Positions 27,135 to 35,394 of a DNA stretch of 64,000 nucleotides are shown in pieces. The DNA is from a bacterium. GTDB lineage: Bacteria; Pseudomonadota; Alphaproteobacteria; Acetobacterales; Acetobacteraceae. The first letter of the stretch is position 1; every line of letters begins with the position of its first letter. The notes under the pieces are model-generated. The model had not been told where the DNA came from. It made no database searches and was given only the letters and a program-made list of their open reading frames with translations. The stretch spans positions 1-64,000 of the forward strand of contig JAMFRO010000067.1 in assembly GCA_026224825.1 (NCBI GenBank). Reading direction: 5' to 3'. Made by a program: the position numbers and the translations under genes.

Positions 27135-28529
27135 ATGTCAAAAACCGCCATTGGCAAAACCATCCGCCGGCTGCGCATGGAGCAGGGGTTCACCCAGCAG
27201 GGCTTCGCCCTGAAGCTTGGCATTTCAACATCTTACCTGAACCTCGTCGAGCACGACCAGCGCAACGTCACCGCCTCGCTGCTGTTCAAACTAACCGATC
27301 TACTGAAGGTCGATCTCGCCGCCCTGTCAGGCACCCAGGAGCGCGAGTTCGAAGCCCTGCTCCGCGAAGCCTTTTCCGACCCCGCTCTAAGCGGTGAATC
27401 CGTGCCCGAAGCCGAGATCAAAAACCTGGCCGCCGCCCCCGGCGCCGCCCGCGCCGTGCTGGCCCTGCACAAGGCCCTGGCCGGCGCGCGCGAGGAATCC
27501 TCAGGCATAACCCTCCCCTCAGGCCGCAAAATCCTGCTCCCCAACGAGGAAGTGCGCGACTTCTTCCACGACCACGAAAACCACTTCCCAACGCTGGAAG
27601 AGGCCGCGGAAGCCATCAGCGCCAAGCTCGACACCAATTCAGGCTCCAGCCACGCCCTTGCCGAGCGGCTGCGGCGCGAACACGGCCTGGTCGTGCGCGT
27701 CCAGCCTTTGCCCGGCAGCCTGCGCGTGTTCGACGCCGCCAACCGCATCCTCCATCTCTCCGAAGACCTGCCGCGCGAGAGCCGTGGCTTCCACATGGCC
27801 TTCCAACTGGCCCTTCTGGAATCCCGCCCCGCGGTAGACGCAATCGTCGAGCGCGCCGCCCCCTCCTCGCGCGATGCGTCGGAGCTCCTACGCATCGGCC
27901 TGCTCAACTACATCGCCGGCGCCCTGCTCATGCCCTATGCGGCCACGCTCAACGCCGCCCGCGAGCGCCGCTACGATGTCGACGCCATCGCCGCCCGCTT
28001 CGGCGTTTCCTACGAACAAGCCTGCCACCGCCTCACCACACTACAGCGCGCCGGCGCCCGTGGCGTGCCCTTCTTCTTCCTGCGCGTGGACCCAGCCGGA
28101 AACGTCTCCAAACGCTTCTCCGCCGCCGGCTTCCCCTTCATCCGCTTCGGCGGCACCTGCCCCCGCTGGATCGTCCACTCCGCCTTCACCACCCCCGGCG
28201 TCATCCGCGTCCAGGTCGCACAACTCTCGGACAAGGAATCCTTCCTCTGCTTCGCCCGCAGCATCACCGGCCGCCCCGCCCGCTGGGGTGAACCCCCGCC
28301 GATGCACGTCATCGCCATGGGCTGCGATGTCTCCCACGCCAGCGAACTGGTCTACGGCGACGGCCTGAACCTGGACACAGCCGCAGTCGGCATCGGCCTC
28401 TCCTGCCGCATGTGCGAACGCCAAGACTGCCGCTCCCGCGCCTTCCCCCCCATAGCCCACCGCCTAGCCATAGACCCCGGCAAAACCAGCGCCAGCCCCT
28501 ACCAATTCGACGCCAAACCGGGCCGATAA
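27135..28529 (+). CDS. XRE-family regulator with ImmA/IrrE-like domain (RamB/ScfR short-chain acyl regulator type)
   Basis: 464-residue transcriptional regulator. An N-terminal helix-turn-helix (IRRLRMEQGFTQQGFALKLG, residues 10-60) is followed by an IrrE/ImmA-like segment in which MAFQLALLES and the LLNYIAGALLMPYA helix occupy the usual places but the HExxH zinc motif is not intact. The C-terminal cysteine-rich part (GLSCRMCERQDCRSRAFPP) is the hallmark of RamB/ScfR/PrpR regulators of acetate, propionate and glyoxylate genes. Its own promoter carries palindromic motifs. It is followed directly by a large palindromic element. Confidence 0.88.
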   Translation: MSKTAIGKTIRRLRMEQGFTQQGFALKLGISTSYLNLVEHDQRNVTASLLFKLTDLLKVDLAALSGTQEREFEALLREAFSDPALSGESVPEAEIKNLAAAPGAARAVLALHKALAGAREESSGITLPSGRKILLPNEEVRDFFHDHENHFPTLEEAAEAISAKLDTNSGSSHALAERLRREHGLVVRVQPLPGSLRVFDAANRILHLSEDLPRESRGFHMAFQLALLESRPAVDAIVERAAPSSRDASELLRIGLLNYIAGALLMPYAATLNAARERRYDVDAIAARFGVSYEQACHRLTTLQRAGARGVPFFFLRVDPAGNVSKRFSAAGFPFIRFGGTCPRWIVHSAFTTPGVIRVQVAQLSDKESFLCFARSITGRPARWGEPPPMHVIAMGCDVSHASELVYGDGLNLDTAAVGIGLSCRMCERQDCRSRAFPPIAHRLAIDPGKTSASPYQFDAKPGR

Positions 28530-28530
28530 G

Positions 28531-28812
28531 GGCCGTTTCGGAAACTCAGGTCTGAGGGTGGGGGTGTTCCACGGAAAAGGCCAGGGCTCTGCCCTGGACC
28601 CGCCAAGGGCCGAAGGGCCCTTGGATCCCACCCGGGTCTTGGAAAGGGATGCCCTCGAGATCACGTAGTTGGAAAGCCCGTGCAAGGCATCCCTTTCCAA
28701 GACCCGAAGGTAGTGGGGGTCTGGGGCCTTAGGCCCCAGCGGGGTCAGGGGCGGAGCCCCAGCCTTTTCCGTGGAACACCCCCGCCCTCAGACCTGAGTT
28801 TCCGAAACGGCC
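28531..28812. repeat. Mosaic palindromic element, copy 2 (282 bp, complete)
   Basis: Outer arms 28531-28581 and 28762-28812 are inverted copies over 51 bp with one mismatch. Inside lie the CAGGGC/GCCCTG, AAGGGCC/GGCCCTT, CTGGGGCC/GGCCCCAG and GGGGCTCCGCCCC hairpins, and a central 20-bp stem (28634-28653 with 28686-28705) around a 32-nt loop. The last 25 bases of the diguanylate cyclase coding sequence (28788-28812) form part of the right arm and are copied in inverted form in the left arm. It separates two convergent genes. Confidence 0.9.
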
Positions 28813-29996
28813 ACTATATTCCGGCCGTTGCGTTTGGCGGCGTAGAGCTTGCTGTCGGCAATCGCCACTAGGTCGCGCATTATGGCGCCGCGATGCGGCG
28901 CGATGCAGCCATAGCCCAGGCTTAGCGTCACGATGCCTGGGGGCGCCATCCCTTCATGTGTCAGCCCCAGCTCTTCCACCCCCTGGCGCACACGTTCGGC
29001 CACGCCGCGCACGGTCTCCGGCGAGGCGTCGGGGAGTAAAATGGCGAATTCCTCGCCGCCATAACGCGCGAGCACATCCTGTTCGCGGATCAGCGTGCCG
29101 ATGCGCGCAGCCACCCGGCGCAGGCAGTCATCTCCCGCCTGATGCCCATAATGATCGTTATAAAGCTTGAAATGGTCGATATCCGCCATGATCAGCCCCA
29201 CGGCGCGCTGCTGGGCCGAGCCGTGCTGCCAGAACATCGCCAGCGTATCGTCGAAGCAGCGGCGGTTGGCGACACCGGTGAGCGGATCGGTCAGTGTTTC
29301 CCGCACCAGCCCCTGGTTGGCCGCATCCAGCAGCCCGCGCATGATCCGGTCGGCGGTGTTGAGCAGAAACATGCGCCGGTCGCGCCATTCCAGTTGCAGG
29401 TTGAAGCCGATCGCGGCGGCGGCGATCGACACCTCGATCAACGCGAGCGAGCCGATCTCCCCCGCCGGCACCACGCGCGAGGCAAACAGCGAGGCGATGA
29501 AAATGAGAGGTGCCGCGGCGGTGTTGATGAGAAATTCGCGCGGCGGCATCCGCACCGCGATGCTGGTGCCCAGCAGAATCAGCGGGGTGGCGCGGATATC
29601 GAGCATGGCCGCCTCGGCGCTGCTGTGCACGCACAGCACCGCCGAGATAATCGCCGGCGTCACCGTGAGCAGCAGCAGCCAGGCGCCGTAACGCCGGCCA
29701 ACCCGGCCGCGCCGGTCCAGCTCCGTGAATATCAGCACCGCCGGGGTCATCAGCCCGAAGCGCAGCAGGCCGGAGAGGCTCACAATCTCAGGCTCGGCGT
29801 AAAACTCCCCGACCCAGTAAAAATCGAAGATCAGCGTCAGCGTGATCAGCAGGCGGCGGTTGAACAGCCGGCATTGCTGCAGCCGTTCCGCCGCATAATC
29901 AGCTTGCAGGGCGGCGGGCATGGCCGGCAGCCAGCCCGGCTCGGCCAAAGCCCGGTCGATCAGTGGCAGCAGCGTCCGGTCAAAGGCTGTGGGCAA
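28788..29996 (-). CDS. Membrane-bound diguanylate cyclase (GGDEF)
   Basis: 402 residues. The N-terminal ~200 residues contain about six hydrophobic segments forming a membrane sensor. The GGDEF domain begins near residue 235 (LTDPLTGVANRRCFDD) and has an intact active site RYGGEEFAILLPD. An RxxD inhibitory site (REQD) lies five residues earlier, so feedback inhibition by c-di-GMP is expected. No EAL domain is present. The ligand is unknown. The last codons (VSETQV) lie inside the arm of the neighbouring palindrome. Confidence 0.9.
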   Translation of the reverse strand: MPTAFDRTLLPLIDRALAEPGWLPAMPAALQADYAAERLQQCRLFNRRLLITLTLIFDFYWVGEFYAEPEIVSLSGLLRFGLMTPAVLIFTELDRRGRVGRRYGAWLLLLTVTPAIISAVLCVHSSAEAAMLDIRATPLILLGTSIAVRMPPREFLINTAAAPLIFIASLFASRVVPAGEIGSLALIEVSIAAAAIGFNLQLEWRDRRMFLLNTADRIMRGLLDAANQGLVRETLTDPLTGVANRRCFDDTLAMFWQHGSAQQRAVGLIMADIDHFKLYNDHYGHQAGDDCLRRVAARIGTLIREQDVLARYGGEEFAILLPDASPETVRGVAERVRQGVEELGLTHEGMAPPGIVTLSLGYGCIAPHRGAIMRDLVAIADSKLYAAKRNGRNIVAVSETQV

Positions 29997-30219
29997 GGCA
30001 TTTCCCCGTGAAGGCGGTTTTGCCCCAGCCTAAACCACACCCGTAAACAACCCATTTCCAAAGCCGATTTGGTTACGGGCACGTTTACCAATTCCGCATC
30101 CCCGTGCTGCAGCGCGGCATTATCCCTGTGCCGCATTGCGGCATGGCCCCCAGGTTAACTCTGGCATACGCGGCGCAAATCATCCCCCACCCCGCCCGGT
30201 TTGCGCTAATCTCCCAGCC

Positions 30220-30249
30220 CTCAACCACAAGACTCTCAACAACAAGACT
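30220..30249. repeat. Two tandem 15-bp repeats upstream of a small gene
   Basis: CTCAACCACAAGACT is followed immediately by CTCAACAACAAGACT (one difference), 14 bases before the ATG at 30264. It may be a slippage product or part of the small gene's leader. Confidence 0.5.
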
Positions 30250-30263
30250 AGGGACGATGTGCC

Positions 30264-30467
30264 ATGACCGAACCCCTGCCCGCCACCGAGATCGCCACCC
30301 GCATGACCGAAGCCATGCGCGGCCTCGCGGAAGCCAACACCAATTACATGCGGGAGCTGATGCGCGCCAACACGGCCTTGCTCACCTCCTTCATGGAAAA
30401 GACGACGGATACACTTGAGGAAGCGCCATCGGAATGCGCCCGCCACCGCCGGGCTTCCGAGCCCTGA
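30264..30467 (+). CDS. Small phasin-like helical protein (67 aa)
   Basis: 67-residue product, mostly one amphipathic helix (MRGLAEANTNYMRELMRANT). The pattern of EAN, YMREL and ANTALLTSF resembles the helical part of phasins, which coat polyhydroxyalkanoate granules, but the protein is much shorter than a full phasin. A moderate AGGGAC site precedes the ATG. It could be a truncated phasin or an unrelated small protein. Confidence 0.5.
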   Translation: MTEPLPATEIATRMTEAMRGLAEANTNYMRELMRANTALLTSFMEKTTDTLEEAPSECARHRRASEP

Positions 30468-30505
30468 GCCATCAAACCATCAACCCCCCACCAGCCTTCC
30501 GCACA

Positions 30506-30541
30506 TAAAAAAACCCGCCGGCACCATAAGGGCCAGCGGGT
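30506..30541 (-). terminator. Strong rho-independent terminator
   Basis: Minus-strand stem ACCCGCTGGC pairs with GCCGGCGGGT over 10 positions (one G-T wobble), with a 9-base loop, followed directly by seven T's. It ends whatever is transcribed leftward from the LysR/small-RNA region. Confidence 0.85.
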
Positions 30542-30637
30542 CAAGTCAACAGGGAGGCTTCACGTCTGGGAGACGTTGGGACCGAGGTCCCAATCCGGCC
30601 CCGAAGGACCGGACGATGTCCAGCTCGCACCGGACAT
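30506..30637 (-). ncRNA. Probable structured small RNA, about 130 nt
   Basis: On the minus strand, downstream of a TATATA -10-like box (30642-30647), lie four consecutive hairpins: ATGTCC/GGACAT (30616-30637), an 8-bp stem closed by a TTCG tetraloop (30594-30613), TTGGGAC/GTCCCAA with a CTCG loop (30576-30593) and ACGTCT/AGACGT (30562-30576). A CCTCCC single-stranded stretch follows, then an intrinsic terminator (30506-30541). No good protein frame is evident. It could alternatively be a structured 3' UTR of the LysR gene upstream. Confidence 0.6.
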
Positions 30638-30747
30638 GTTGTATATACGCCACATACAGAATTTTTTAAGGGGTAAAATCGATTTGCGGTTGCTTTTTTG
30701 TATCCGCCTATTGCAGCGCGCCGCAAACCCCAGGGAATCCGTGGCTT

Positions 30748-31659
30748 TCAGCGCGGAGTCCCGTTGCGTTCGGCAATGCTATTAACCAAAAAGTCACGGA
30801 AAACCGACACGCGTTTGCTGTTCCGCAACTCTTCCGGGTAGACGAAATACATATCGATGGCCGGTTTCTTCACCTCGGGCAGCACCGCTACCAGGCCAGT
30901 CTGGTCCTGCACCAGGTAATCCGGCACGGTGCCGATGCCGATTCCGGCGCGAATACAAGCCAGTACAGCCTGCAGCGAGTTCACCTCCAGCACGCCGCGC
31001 CGCGCCGTACCGTCCTTACGGCCGATCTCACCCAGCCAGTTCACATCCGGCACCGGCGGCTTACGGTCGCCGAACAGGATCAACTTGTGATTGTCGAGGT
31101 CCTCCACCGTCTCCGGCAGCCCATACGCCTTCGCATAATCGGGCGAGGCCCAGATCTGGCTGCGAATCTCGCCCAGATGCCGCTGCACCAGATCCGGCTG
31201 GCGCGGCGGGTGCATACGAATCGCCACATCGGCCTCGCGCATGGCAAGGTCGAGTTCGGTATCATCCAGCAGCAGCGAGACAGTCACGTCGTGATGTTGA
31301 TTCAGGAAGGTTTTCAGCCGTGGCGCCAGCCAGGCCACGCCGAAGCTATGGGTGGTGGTCACTTTCAGCCGCCCGGCGGGCTTTTCCTTGCTCTCCGCCA
31401 GCAGCGCCTCGGTCATGGCGAGCTTGGCAAACACCTCGCGCACCGTTCGGTTCAGCGCCTCACCCTGTTCGGTGAGGATCAGCCCGCGCGCATGGCGGTG
31501 GAAGAGCGGCACGGCCAGTGCCTCCTCCAGCGCCGAGATCTGCCGCGACACAGCCGACTGGCTGAGGTTCAGCGTATCCCCCGCATGGGTGAAGCTCCCG
31601 GCTTCGGCCACAGCGTGAAACACCCGCAGCTTGTCCCAATCCATTTTCTGTCCGGTCAT
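30748..31659 (-). CDS. LysR-family transcriptional regulator
   Basis: 303 residues. The N-terminal winged helix-turn-helix is clear (FHAVAEAGSFTHAGDTLNLS, then QSAVSRQISALE). A LysR substrate-binding domain follows from residue ~95. The ATG follows the trxB stop without a gap (TAAATG), so the gene is co-transcribed with trxB; an inner ATG at 31644 is possible. Target and ligand are unknown, though the link to trxB suggests a redox or stress role (inference). Confidence 0.9.
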   Translation of the reverse strand: MTGQKMDWDKLRVFHAVAEAGSFTHAGDTLNLSQSAVSRQISALEEALAVPLFHRHARGLILTEQGEALNRTVREVFAKLAMTEALLAESKEKPAGRLKVTTTHSFGVAWLAPRLKTFLNQHHDVTVSLLLDDTELDLAMREADVAIRMHPPRQPDLVQRHLGEIRSQIWASPDYAKAYGLPETVEDLDNHKLILFGDRKPPVPDVNWLGEIGRKDGTARRGVLEVNSLQAVLACIRAGIGIGTVPDYLVQDQTGLVAVLPEVKKPAIDMYFVYPEELRNSKRVSVFRDFLVNSIAERNGTPR

Positions 31660-32625
31660 TTATGCCGCCTCGCTGACGTGCAGCGGTATGTTGCCCAGGA
31701 ATTTTTCAACTTCTAACGCCGCCATGCATCCGGTTCCCGCTGCCGTTACTGCCTGGCGATAGGTCTTGTCCTGCACATCCCCAGCGGCAAACACGCCGGG
31801 TATGGAGGTTTCGGTCGTTCCAGCTTTGGTAATCACATAGCCCTCGGCATCCAGTTTCACCTGGCCCTGGAATATCGAGGTCGTCGGCGAATGGCCGATG
31901 GCGATGAACACGCCATCCACCGGCAATTCCTGCGTCTCATCGGTTTTCGCGTGTTTCAGCCTTACGCTGGTCACCACCTCAGGCGTGCCGGACCCAAGGA
32001 TCTCGTCCACAGAATGGTCCCAGATGACGGAAATCTTCGGATTTTCGAACAGCCGCTTCTGCAAAATCTGTTCCGCCCGCAAGTGGTCGCGCCTGTGCAC
32101 CAGCGTCACATGGCTGGCATGGTGGGTCATATAAATGGCCTCCTCCACCGCCGTATTGCCGCCGCCGACCACAGCCACTTTCTTCCCGCGGTAGAAAAAC
32201 CCGTCGCAAGTGGCGCAGGCCGAAACCCCTGCGCCCGAATATTTCTGCTCGGACTCCAGCCCCAGCCAGCGCGCCTGCGCGCCGGTGGAGATGATCACCG
32301 CCTCCGCCTCATATTCCGTCCCGCCATCCGTCCAGGCCTTGAACGGCCGGGCGGAGAAATCCACCTTGGTCACAATGTCATACACAATCTCCGTGCCGAC
32401 ATGTTCAGCCTGCTTGGCCATCTGCTCCACCAGCCAGGGGCCCTGGATGGGGTCGGCGAAACCGGGGTAATTCTCCACATCGGTGGTAATGGTCAACTGC
32501 CCGCCCGGTTGCAGCCCGGCGATGAGCACCGGGCTCAAATTCGCACGCGCGGCGTAAATGGCGGCGGTATAACCCGCAGGCCCGGAGCCAATGATCAAAA
32601 CCCTCGTTTTTTTCACGTCGGACAT
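31660..32625 (-). CDS. trxB: Thioredoxin-disulfide reductase
   Basis: 321-residue NADPH- and FAD-dependent enzyme that reduces thioredoxin. The FAD motif IIGSGPAGYTAAIYAARANL is at the N-terminus, the redox-active CATC in SACATCDGFFYRG near residue 137, the NADPH motif VVGGGNTAVEEAIYM near residue 155, and GVFAAGDVQDKTYRQAVTAA near the end. Length is standard. It is the promoter-proximal gene of a trxB-lysR pair and diverges from the metallo-hydrolase gene. Confidence 0.96.
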   Translation of the reverse strand: MSDVKKTRVLIIGSGPAGYTAAIYAARANLSPVLIAGLQPGGQLTITTDVENYPGFADPIQGPWLVEQMAKQAEHVGTEIVYDIVTKVDFSARPFKAWTDGGTEYEAEAVIISTGAQARWLGLESEQKYSGAGVSACATCDGFFYRGKKVAVVGGGNTAVEEAIYMTHHASHVTLVHRRDHLRAEQILQKRLFENPKISVIWDHSVDEILGSGTPEVVTSVRLKHAKTDETQELPVDGVFIAIGHSPTTSIFQGQVKLDAEGYVITKAGTTETSIPGVFAAGDVQDKTYRQAVTAAGTGCMAALEVEKFLGNIPLHVSEAA

Positions 32626-32780
32626 TTAAAGTACTTCATCCTGAATTCTGTATATTTCTACATATCCGCTGCGCGGGAGCCGATACAAGAGAGAGTTGCA
32701 CAAAACGCATGGCACTGGCCCAGGTTTTTGTCTCAGCAAGGCACCATTCACAATGCGGTAACCTCCCTTATATTGGTTTC

Positions 32781-33752
32781 ATGCCCTATTCCGTATCAGA
32801 CCATTATGACGGCGCACATTTCTTCAACCCCGAACCCACGATCCGCACCGGCGGCGAAGGAAAGCGCGTTGGGATATGGCAGTTCCTGTTCGCCCGCCTG
32901 CGGCGCGATGAAGCCATCTGGTCCCGTTGGCCAAAAAAGGTTGAAAACAAAGCGTTTCCCGGCCCCAGCGGCGAGGCCAGCCTGAGCTGGATCGGCCACA
33001 GCACATTCCTGCTCCGCCTGCCCGGCCTCAATGTCCTCACAGATCCGGTGTTCTCCGAGCGCTGCTCCCCGGTCCAGTTCGCCGGCCCCAAGCGCGTGCG
33101 CGCCCCCGGCATCGCCCTGGCGGATTTACCAAAAATCGACATTCTGCTCCTCTCCCACAACCATTACGACCACATGGATATCGGCTCCCTGCGCGCCCTG
33201 TACCGCCACTCCCCCGGCGTGCAGATCGTCACCACCCTGGGCAACAAGGCCTATCTCGCCAAAAAACGCCTGGCCCACGCCATCGAGCTGGATTGGTGGC
33301 AGGCGGAAACGGTGAAAGGTGCCACGATCACCGTCACCCCCGCCCGGCATTTCGCCGCCCGCACCCTGTGGGACCGCAACGAGACCCTCTGGGGCGGCCT
33401 CTTCCTCGACTATAAAGGCCACAAGATCTTCTTCGCCGGTGACACCGGCTACACCAAATATTTCGCCGAAATCCGCCAGCGCCTAGGTGCCCCCACCCTC
33501 GCCATGCTGCCCATCGGCGCGTACGAACCACGCTGGATGATGGGCCCCGTCCACATGAACCCCGCCGACGCCGTACAAGCGATGCTAGACCTGCACGCCA
33601 CCCGCGCCGTCGGCATCCACTTCGGCACCTTCCAACTCACCGCCGAACCCATCGACGCGCCTCTGCACGACCTCAAGGCCGCCATGCTGGCGGCGGATCA
33701 GCCGCTGGAACGCTTCTTCACTTTGGAGACTGGCGAGAGCATCCCGCTTTAA
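32781..33752 (+). CDS. Metallo-beta-lactamase-fold hydrolase (NAPE-PLD/UlaG-like)
   Basis: 323-residue protein from the ATG at 32781 (MPYSVSDHYDGAHFFNP), which fits the family better than the open frame upstream. The metal motif is LLLSHNHYDHMD (HxHxDH), with further ligands in PARHFAARTLWDRNE, FFAGDTGY and VGIHFGTF. This is the group that includes N-acyl-phosphatidylethanolamine phospholipase D-like and lactonase enzymes. The substrate is not predictable. Confidence 0.9.
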   Translation: MPYSVSDHYDGAHFFNPEPTIRTGGEGKRVGIWQFLFARLRRDEAIWSRWPKKVENKAFPGPSGEASLSWIGHSTFLLRLPGLNVLTDPVFSERCSPVQFAGPKRVRAPGIALADLPKIDILLLSHNHYDHMDIGSLRALYRHSPGVQIVTTLGNKAYLAKKRLAHAIELDWWQAETVKGATITVTPARHFAARTLWDRNETLWGGLFLDYKGHKIFFAGDTGYTKYFAEIRQRLGAPTLAMLPIGAYEPRWMMGPVHMNPADAVQAMLDLHATRAVGIHFGTFQLTAEPIDAPLHDLKAAMLAADQPLERFFTLETGESIPL

Positions 33753-33781
33753 CCGCGAACGGCGGTGGTATACAGCGGGCC

Positions 33782-34522
33782 ATGGCAAAACAACGCGCCG
33801 ACCTCATGCTCGTCAACGCCGGCCTGGTGGAATCCCGTGCCAAGGCGCAGGCCCTCATCATGGCCGGTCTGGTCTATGCCGGCACCGCCCGCGTTACCAA
33901 AGCCGGGGACCTCCTGCCGGAAGACGCGCAACTGAACGTCAAAGGCCAGGACCATCCCTGGGTCTCGCGCGGCGGCGTAAAACTCGCCCACGGCCTCGCC
34001 CATTTCGGCCTGAACCCCGCAGGGCGCATCGGCCTCGATGTCGGCGCCTCCACCGGAGGTTTCACGGATGTGCTGCTCACCAACGGCGCGCCAAAAGTCT
34101 ACGCCGTGGATGTCGGCCACGGCCAGCTCGCCTGGAAGCTCCGCTCCGACCCGCGCGTAATCGTGCTGGAAAAAACCAATGCCCGCCGCCTGACGGCCGA
34201 AATCATCCCCGAACCCATCGGCGCCATCGTCTGCGACGCCAGCTTCATCGGCCTGCAAACCGTACTGCCCGCCGGCCTCGCCCTCTGCGCCCCCGGCGCC
34301 TTCGCCGTGGCACTCATAAAACCGCAATTCGAAGCCGGCCCCGGCCAGGTCGGCAAAGGCGGCGTGGTGCGTGACCCCGAAATCCACACCGAGGTCTGCG
34401 CCCGTATCGAAACCTGGTTTGCATCCCTGCCCGGCTGGACCGTGCTCGGCATCACCCCCAGCCCCATCAAAGGCCCCGAGGGCAATATCGAATTCCTCAT
34501 CGGTGCCCGGCGCGAAGATTAG
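33782..34522 (+). CDS. tlyA: TlyA-family rRNA 2'-O-methyltransferase
   Basis: 246 residues. An N-terminal S4 RNA-binding domain (RADLMLVNAGLVESRAKAQA) is followed by an FtsJ-like methyltransferase domain with the SAM motif GLDVGASTGGFTDVLL and the catalytic lysine in ALIKPQFEAGPGQVGKGGV. TlyA enzymes methylate C1409 of 16S and/or C1920 of 23S rRNA, and some homologues were called hemolysin A. Length fits the short type. It is followed after 9 bases by a P-loop gene. Confidence 0.93.
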   Translation: MAKQRADLMLVNAGLVESRAKAQALIMAGLVYAGTARVTKAGDLLPEDAQLNVKGQDHPWVSRGGVKLAHGLAHFGLNPAGRIGLDVGASTGGFTDVLLTNGAPKVYAVDVGHGQLAWKLRSDPRVIVLEKTNARRLTAEIIPEPIGAIVCDASFIGLQTVLPAGLALCAPGAFAVALIKPQFEAGPGQVGKGGVVRDPEIHTEVCARIETWFASLPGWTVLGITPSPIKGPEGNIEFLIGARRED

Positions 34523-34531
34523 CTTCAGAAC

Positions 34532-35038
34532 ATGGCAAAACACGCGATCTTCCTCAGCGGTCCCATCGGCACCGGCAAGACCACCCTGGGGCGCGCCCTT
34601 GCCGAGCGGCTTGCGGCCGGGTTCATCGACGGTGACGATCACTCGGCGCCAGACAGCCCCTGGTATTGTTCAATTCTACAAACAAGCCGGTCCATCGTTC
34701 AGGCGGGGATGGCAACACTGCACAACCGCGATGCCGTCGTCATCGCCTACCCGCTCCGCTGCTCCAACTGGATCTATTTCCGCAGGAAGTTTGGCGATGC
34801 GGGCATGGCAACGCTTTTCGTGAGCCTGCGGGCATCCTACACCTCGATTATCGACCAGCAACGGGGGCGAGACTTCAGCGATGCCGAGCATGAGCGTATC
34901 CAGATCATGATCAGCGAAGGCTACGGCGCGCGCCCCTTCAGCGATCTTGTGTTCGATACGGATAGAAAGAGCTTCCCGGCCACGCTGACCCAATTGGAAT
35001 ATGAGGCCAGGCGCTTGATGGATTCCCAAAAACAATGA
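34532..35038 (+). CDS. P-loop kinase-like protein (shikimate/gluconate kinase type)
   Basis: 168 residues. Walker A is GPIGTGKTTLGRALAERLAAG at residue 10, followed by the GFIDGDDH element seen in gluconate and shikimate kinases. The remainder diverges, and a canonical lid with paired arginines is only loosely matched (QQRGRDFSDAEHERI). A small-molecule kinase is likely, but the substrate is not assignable. It overlaps the next gene by four bases. Confidence 0.8.
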   Translation: MAKHAIFLSGPIGTGKTTLGRALAERLAAGFIDGDDHSAPDSPWYCSILQTSRSIVQAGMATLHNRDAVVIAYPLRCSNWIYFRRKFGDAGMATLFVSLRASYTSIIDQQRGRDFSDAEHERIQIMISEGYGARPFSDLVFDTDRKSFPATLTQLEYEARRLMDSQKQ

Positions 35039-35385
35039 AGCAAACCTACCACGGGTCCTGCCACTGCGGCAAAGTCCGTTTCGAGGCCGATGCGGATTTG
35101 ACCCATGTCCGCGTTTGCGATTGTTCCATATGCAGGCGGCGCGGCGCCCTCAACCATCGCGTCTCACCCGAATGCTTCCGGCTGCTCACCCCGCTGGAGG
35201 ATCTGACGCTCTACACCTTCAACACCCACACCGCGCGCGACTATTTCTGCCCGGCCTGTGGGATCCAACCCTTCAGGCGACCACGGACCGATCCCGGCGT
35301 GTGGACGATCAACGTCCGCTGCCTAGAGGGAGTCGATCTCGATGCGATTCCCGTGCAGCGGGTGTACGGCAGCAAGCTATCCTGA
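35035..35385 (+). CDS. GFA-family (glutathione-dependent formaldehyde-activating-like) zinc protein
   Basis: 116-residue GFA/CENP-V fold protein. Zinc-binding cysteines are visible in GSCHCGKVRFEA, VCDCSICRRRGA and FCPACGIQPF, in the standard order. Family members include formaldehyde-adduct and other small-thiol enzymes, and the activity of this one is unproven. The start overlaps the P-loop gene stop (ATGA). It converges on the EamA transporter with a 9-base gap. Confidence 0.9.
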   Translation: MKQTYHGSCHCGKVRFEADADLTHVRVCDCSICRRRGALNHRVSPECFRLLTPLEDLTLYTFNTHTARDYFCPACGIQPFRRPRTDPGVWTINVRCLEGVDLDAIPVQRVYGSKLS

Positions 35386-35394
35386 CCTCCGGGA

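Noticed and set aside
28788..29996. c-di-GMP phosphodiesterase activity of the GGDEF protein
   Set aside because: No EAL or HD-GYP domain is present; the active site GGEEF and RxxD site indicate cyclase function.
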